Made by a program: the position numbers and the translations under genes. 64,000 bases of DNA from CAVSWN01 sp963770995 (lineage in GTDB: Bacteria; Acidobacteriota; Vicinamibacteria; Vicinamibacterales; CAVVIG01), in contig CAVYRS010000001.1 in assembly GCA_963770995.1 (NCBI GenBank), positions 3,224,001 through 3,288,000 of the forward strand, in the 5' to 3' direction. The notes beneath the pieces are model-generated. The model saw nothing but the letters and a program-made list of their open reading frames with translations. It was not told where the DNA came from and searched no databases. Of this stretch, positions 59,281 through 64,000 are shown one piece after another (the first letter of the stretch is position 1; each line of letters opens with the position of its first letter).

Positions 59281-60866
59281 TCATTGCGCGGAGATCGCCG
59301 ACCGCTTGCCGCGGAGCACGTATTTCTGGATCTTCCCGGTGGCGGTCTTCGGCAGCTCGGTGACGAATGTGACACTGTGCGGGCGTCTTGAAATGCGCGA
59401 GACGCTCGCGGGTGAAGCCCCGTAGCTCATCCGCCGTGGCCGTTCCACCGGGCTTCAGGACGACGAACGCGTGCGGCGCCTCGCCCCATTTGTCGTCCGG
59501 CATCCCGACGACGGCCGCTTCCTGCACCGCGGGATGGCGCAGCAGCACGCCTTCGACTTCGACCGACGAGATGTTCTCGCCGCCGCTGATGATCACGTCC
59601 TTCAAGCGGTCGCGGATGTCGACGTAGCCGTCCGGATGCACGACCGCGGCGTCGCCGCTGTGAAAGTAGCCGCCGCGCAAGCGCCGGTCGCGGTGGCCTC
59701 CGGATCGTTGTAGTAGCCCTTCATGACGACGTTGCCGCGCACGACGATCTCGCCGATCGTCGCGCCGTCGCGCGGCACGTCGCGACCCTCCTCGTCGACG
59801 ACGCGCAGTTCGCCCGACGTGATCAGCTCGACGCCCTGGCGCGCCTTGATCACCGCGCGCTCGGCCGGCGTCAGCGCGTCATGCTCGGGCCGCGGCTCGC
59901 AGACGGTGATGAACGGCGAGGTTTCGGTCAGCCCGTAGACCTGCGTGATCGTCCACCCGAGCTCGCCTTCGACGCGCTCGATCGTGGCGGCCGCGGGAGG
60001 GGCGCCGGCGGTGACGACGCGGACGCCTCGCGGCGCCCGCGCGCGAACCTCCGGCGGCGCGCTCGCGACGCCGATGAGCACGGTCGGCGCGGCGCACATC
60101 ATCGTGACCGCCTTCGCTCTCGATCAACTCGAACACCCTGACCGGCTCGACCTTCCGCAGACAGACGTGCGCGCCGCCGACGGCCGTCACGATCCAGGTG
60201 AACGTCCAGCCGTTGGCGTGGAACATCGGCAGCGTCCACAGATACCGATCGGTCATCCGCATCGGAATGTGGAGCAGCGTGCCGACGACGTTCATGTAGG
60301 CGTTGCGATGAGTGATCATCACGCCTTTCGGGCGTGACGTCGTGCCGCTCGTGTAGTTGATGGTCGAGGAGATCGCGTTTCGTCGATCGCCGGACGCGCG
60401 AACGGCGTCCGGCGCGTCGGCCGAGCAGCGCCTCGTAGTCGAGCCAGCCCGTCGCGCGTGCGCCTTCGAGCGCGACGAAGTGCCGGACGCCGGTCAGCTG
60501 CTCGCGGATGCGATCGACGGCCTCGAGATAGTCTTCGTGCGCGCACACGACCGTCGCGCCCGAGTGCGTCGATGATGTAGGCGAAGTCGTCCGCGCTCAG
60601 CCGGTAGTTGATCGGCACGAGCACCGCGCCGATCTGCGGCACGGCGTAGAAGGATTCGAGCTGCGCGTGCGTGTTCGGCGCGATGTAGGCCACGCGATCG
60701 CCCTGCTTGACGCCCGAGCCGCTGCAGCGCGGCCGACCACCGGTCGCACCGCTCGAAGAACTGCGCGTAGGTCAAGCCGCAGGTCGCCGTCCACGACCGC
60801 TTCGCGATCGGCGTACAGCGCGCGCGCGCGGCGGGCGAACTCGAGAGGAGTGAGAGGGGTTTCCAT
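59281..60866 (-). pseudogene. Acyl-CoA synthetase (AMP-forming), many single-base frameshifts
   Basis: Pieces in all three minus frames add up to one collinear ANL enzyme: METPLTPLEFARRARALYAD, LTYAQFFERCDRWSAALQRL, NYRLSADDFAYIID, INYTSGTTSRPKGVMITHRN (P-loop-like A3 motif), QVYGLTETSPF, YFHSGDAAVVHPDGYVDIRD, DRLKDVIISGGENISSVEVE and a C-terminal PKTATGKIQKYVLR-like end. At least seven frame changes are needed. Several are single extra bases, for example an extra T near 60773 and an extra C near 60709. The amino acids between shifts are well conserved, which argues for sequence error rather than old decay. Confidence 0.78.
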
Positions 60867-60963
60867 TTCAGATTTCAGATTTCAGATTGATGTGGGATTT
60901 CTTGATTTTTGGATTCTAGCCGTCCGAAATCTGAAATCAATCTGAATTCTGAAATCTGAAATC
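60867..60963. repeat. TTTCAGA / TCTGAAA inverted repeat island
   Basis: Left arm TTTCAGATTTCAGATTTCAG, right arm CCGAAATCTGAAATCAATCT and GAATTCTGAAATCTGAAATC, spacer about 35 bases. It lies between the two frameshifted genes. Confidence 0.75.
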
Positions 60964-60964
60964 C

Positions 60965-63902
60965 TCAGCGGCGCGGAAACGATTGCCGCTTCCCCAGCGC
61001 CAACAGATTCGCCAGGAGCTGATAGGCGCCCTCCGTCCCCGCCGGCAGCTGTCGCCACAGTCCCAGGCCGACGTACACCCAGACGCCGTTGCCGTATCGC
61101 GCCTCGACCAGCGCGCCGGTCTTCGCGCCCTTGTTGTACGTGAAGTTCTCGTCGAGCTGGACGAGATCCTGATAGCGCGAATCCTTTTCGCCCAGGAAAT
61201 ACAGACCGCGCTCCTGCACCCAGTTCTTCCACGCGCCTTCGCCGATCTCGTTCGGCGTCGTGAAGATCGGGTTGCGAGAGTCGAGCACCTGGATCGGCGC
61301 GAACTCGTCGGTAACACGGTTCGAGCTGACCTGCGCCGGATACGGGCCGTACTGCGCCTCGTTGAACTCGAACTTGTTGTACTGCACGATCACGGTTCCG
61401 CCGTTGGACACGTAGTCGAGCAGACGGCGCGTTGTTCGCGCGCAGGTCGGCTCGCCGCTCGTACGCGCGCACGCCGGTGACGATGACGTCGAAGCGCGAG
61501 AGGTCGCCCCAGGCGAGATCTTCCGCGGAGATCATCTCGACCGACGCGCCGAGCTGTTCGATGGCCGGCGGCACCTGATCGCCGACGCCCATCACGTAGC
61601 CGACCTTCAGGTTCTCCGGCAGCCGCACGTCGGTCACCTTGAGCGTCGCATCGGCGCTGTCGTAGATGTGATAGCGGCGGATGTGCGGGTACTCGATCGA
61701 CCTGAAATCCGCGCTCGAACTGTCTCGCCGTTCATCGTGGCAATCGCACGCACGTGGTACTCGCCGGGTTCCGTCCCCGGCGCCGGCTTCACCTGGAATC
61801 GCACGGTCCGCGATTCGTCCTGGCGTTCGAAGCGTGACTGTCAGCTCTTCCGGCGTCGCACTCCAACCCGAGGGCACGTCGAGACGCACCTTGGTTTCGG
61901 CGGCGCCCGGCGTGTCGTTCGTCACGGTGACGCGAATTTCGCGATCGGGAGATGGACCGGCCGGTGGCGGACGCGGCTGCGGCGCGCCGGCGCGCCTTGC
62001 CTGAGCTGTCGAAGGGCGTCCGCTCCCGGATGCAACCGGCGACGTCGCCCCGGCCGTCCGCGGCCAGCGGTTTGACCACGACCTGCCGTCGTCCGCGCCG
62101 GCAGACTGCGGTGGCGTTCGATACGCGGCGTGCTTCGAATGGCCGCCGCGGGAATCATCGCGATGCCCGGCGTCACGCGCACCGACAGCGCCGGCACGAC
62201 GAGCAGGTCGGTCCGCTTCTCGCCGCTGAAGATGTCGCCTTCGTAGCGATGCTGAACGACCAGCCCGCTGATCACGTCTTCGCCGCCCGGCATGCCCAAC
62301 GTCGACCTGGACGTAAAACGGCGTCGGCCGCATCGGCAGGCCGAACGGCGCGTCCGCGTCGAACGTGTAGCGGCCCTCCTCGCCCTTGCGGTGCCAGTAC
62401 GGCTCCGTCATGCGCGCTTCGGCCGGAATCCTCACCGTCGGCTCACAATGCGCGACTTGATCCCGCCGCAGGGTCGACATGGGCACGGCAGGCGGCGCGG
62501 GCTGTTCGCCACGGCCCCGGCCGCGGCCGCCGAACCCGAACCCGCCGCCGCCGGTGAACGCCGTCATCGTGCAGGCGGCCTGGCCTTCGAATCCCTCGAA
62601 CTTCACCTGCTTGATCGCCACTTCGCCCGTCGCCGCGATTCGCGACGATCACGTCCACCTTCACCGGCTGCCCCGGCACGACGACGCCATCGTCGGCCAG
62701 CGCCTCGATCTTGATGCCGTTGGCGAGCATGGCCGCCTGCTGGAACTCGCCTTCCTTCTGCCGGAGGCGAAAGTCGATCTCGAACTTGGCGGCCTCGTCG
62801 ATGGGCATGGTCTTGCACTTCGCGGCGCAGCACGCGGACCGCGAACAGGCCGTCGAGCAGCGGCTTCACCGTCGCCTCGTCGGTCGCCGTGTCGAACATC
62901 TTCTGCGCCGACTGGACGGCGTTGGCGATCGTCGTGAGCCCTTCGGTCAGATCCTTCGGCGGGCGCGCGCCGGCGAATCGCGCCAGCGACATCAGGCTCG
63001 TGTCGATGCCGTCGAACAGCAGGTTTTCGTCCTTCTGGGTTTGCGCGGGCAGCGTCGTTTCGACCAGCCGATAGCCGAACGTCGACATCGGCGCCACGGG
63101 AAGCGACAGCAGCTGACCCATGCCCTGGCACTTGTGCATGCTGCGCGCTTCGGTGCCGATTTCCGCGTAGGTCTTGCCGAGCAGCGGATCGTAGACGCCG
63201 GACGTCGAGCCGCAGCACGCGCCCGGCCGGCGGCGGCTCACCTGGGAAACCGAACGCCGGCGCTCTGGTACAGCTTCCGCGGCTGCCAGGCGTGCAGTCC
63301 TTCTTTGATCTGTTCCGGGTACTTCGTCGGATCGCCGGCGAGCTTGTAGGCGTCGTGCGTGATGACGGCCGACGCCATGTGATGCTGGCCGCCGGCGTTG
63401 CCCGTCTGCGGCAGCGTGATGATCACGTCGGGCCGGATCGTCCGGATCAGGCGCACGTAGTCGGCGGTGATCTCGTCGCGGCCCCACTTCTCGAACGTCT
63501 CCTCGAGGCTGAACGAGTAGCCGAAATCGACCGCGCGCGTGAAGTACTGCTCGGCGCCGTCGAAGCGGTGCAGCGCGCGCCAGTTCGCCGGTGCGCAGCA
63601 CGCCGAGCGCCTCGAAGATTTCCGGCCCGATCTCGTTCTGTCCGCCGTTCCCGCGGGTCGCCGTCGCCAGCGCCGTGCGATAGCCCATGCCCGCGATTCA
63701 TCATCACCAGCAGCCCGTTGTTCTCATCGTCGGGATGCGCGGTGGTGTGCATGAAGATGCCGACGTTGCTCAGATGACGCAGCGCCAGACCGAGCGCGAC
63801 GTGTCCCTGCTCTTCGTCGAGCGGCACGACGCGCATTTGGGCGCGGGGGATCGTGATGAGTGCGGCGACGAGGGTCAGCGACGCCAGCAGCGCGCGTTTC
63901 AT
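60965..63902 (-). pseudogene. PIG-L family deacetylase with NEW3-like and C-terminal domains, many frameshifts
   Basis: Reassembled across frames: signal peptide MKRALLASLTLVAALITIPR, zinc motif TTAHPDDENNGLLVMMN, GYRTALATATRGNGGQNEIG, RPDVIITLPQTGNAGGQHHM with the second His ligand, NEW3-like beta domains (REIRVTVTNDTPGAAETKVR, LDVPSGWSATPEELTVTL), IRRYHIYDSADATLKVTDV, and a C-terminal GATase-like part (GGTVIVQYNKFEFNEAQYGP, GNGVWVYVGLGLWRQLPAGT). About ten frame changes; one is an extra C near 63690. The length of about 970 residues matches large exported PIG-L proteins of Acidobacteriota. Conservation between shifts suggests errors in the sequence. Confidence 0.75.
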
Positions 63903-63928
63903 GGGAACAGATTCTACTGGAGCGAGTG

Positions 63929-64000
63929 GTACGTGGGGTCCGGCTTCAGCCGGACCCACCTGCCGGTCGTGTCCAACCATGGTCCGCCTGAAGGCGGAGC
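63929..64000. repeat. Paired GTCCGGCTTCAGCCGGAC palindromes at the window end
   Basis: GTGGGGTCCGGCTTCAGCCG (from 63933) and, after about 30 bases, GGTCCGCCTGAAGGCGGA in the opposite orientation, running to the window edge. Fourth locus of the family seen at 9642, 11559 and 48152; loop TTCA instead of TTTA. Confidence 0.8.

Noticed and set aside
1..64000. tRNA, rRNA, retron, diversity-generating retroelement or known anti-phage operon
   Set aside because: No cloverleaf-like or rRNA sequence, no reverse transcriptase motif and no recognised defence gene set was found on reading both strands; the orphan AAA ATPase alone is not enough.

Overview
The window is about 64 kb of high-GC bacterial DNA. 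Its gene families point to Acidobacteriota, probably Vicinamibacteria: Oar-like TonB receptors, DUF4097, the DUF1501/DUF1800 pair, TIGR01777 reductase, GTCCGGCTTTAGCCGGAC palindromes and CACGAA-type intergenic repeats. This placement is inferred from families, not from a marker gene. No rRNA, tRNA or CRISPR array was seen.

Layout. 1-5 kb: end of an amidohydrolase, a secreted two-repeat Ig-like protein and an Oar-like outer-membrane receptor. 5-11.6 kb: a histidine operon (hisI-G-D-C-B-H-F-A) led by a His-rich leader peptide and a terminator/antiterminator pair, a textbook-style attenuator. 11.7-24.1 kb: a DUF4097 lipoprotein, then a tightly overlapping glycan-type cluster: a glycosidase/GT2/NHL fusion, an ABC exporter, two glycosyltransferases, a PIG-L deacetylase, a Trm112-type methyltransferase and two thymidylate-kinase-like proteins. 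24.1-28.3 kb: an IS66 element (47-bp inverted repeats, 8-bp target duplication) whose transposase gene is split by a 2.6-kb serine-recombinase element. 28.4-37.7 kb: a membrane spermidine-synthase-like protein, a CotH kinase, a Porin O/P family channel, and an operon of STAS-DUF4956, PLD, exported Ppx/GppA and CHAD-like proteins. Together these suggest extracytoplasmic phosphate/polyphosphate handling. 37.9-47.2 kb: an AAA-type ATPase, DUF2255, and a TetR-controlled efflux operon (HlyD, two ATPases, TolC, two ABC-2 permeases). 47.2-52.4 kb: a TIGR01777 oxidoreductase, an ECF sigma factor with two anti-sigma factors, and 2-oxoacid dehydrogenase E1 alpha and beta. 52.4-56.4 kb: a coupled GNAT / Nramp-like / PP-loop operon of unknown role. 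56.4-64 kb: a DUF1501/DUF1800 pair, then an acyl-CoA synthetase and a PIG-L protein, both broken by many single-base indels.

Two themes run through the window. First, many unrelated short-unit repeat families sit between genes as long inverted hairpins, and several have entered coding sequence in frame (HisH, two permeases, HlyD, the TolC signal peptide). Second, scattered single-base frameshifts with intact flanking protein sequence (hisG, porin, CHAD-like, PLD, STAS-DUF4956, and densely after 59.3 kb) look more like read or assembly errors than decay, although this cannot be proved from the sequence alone.
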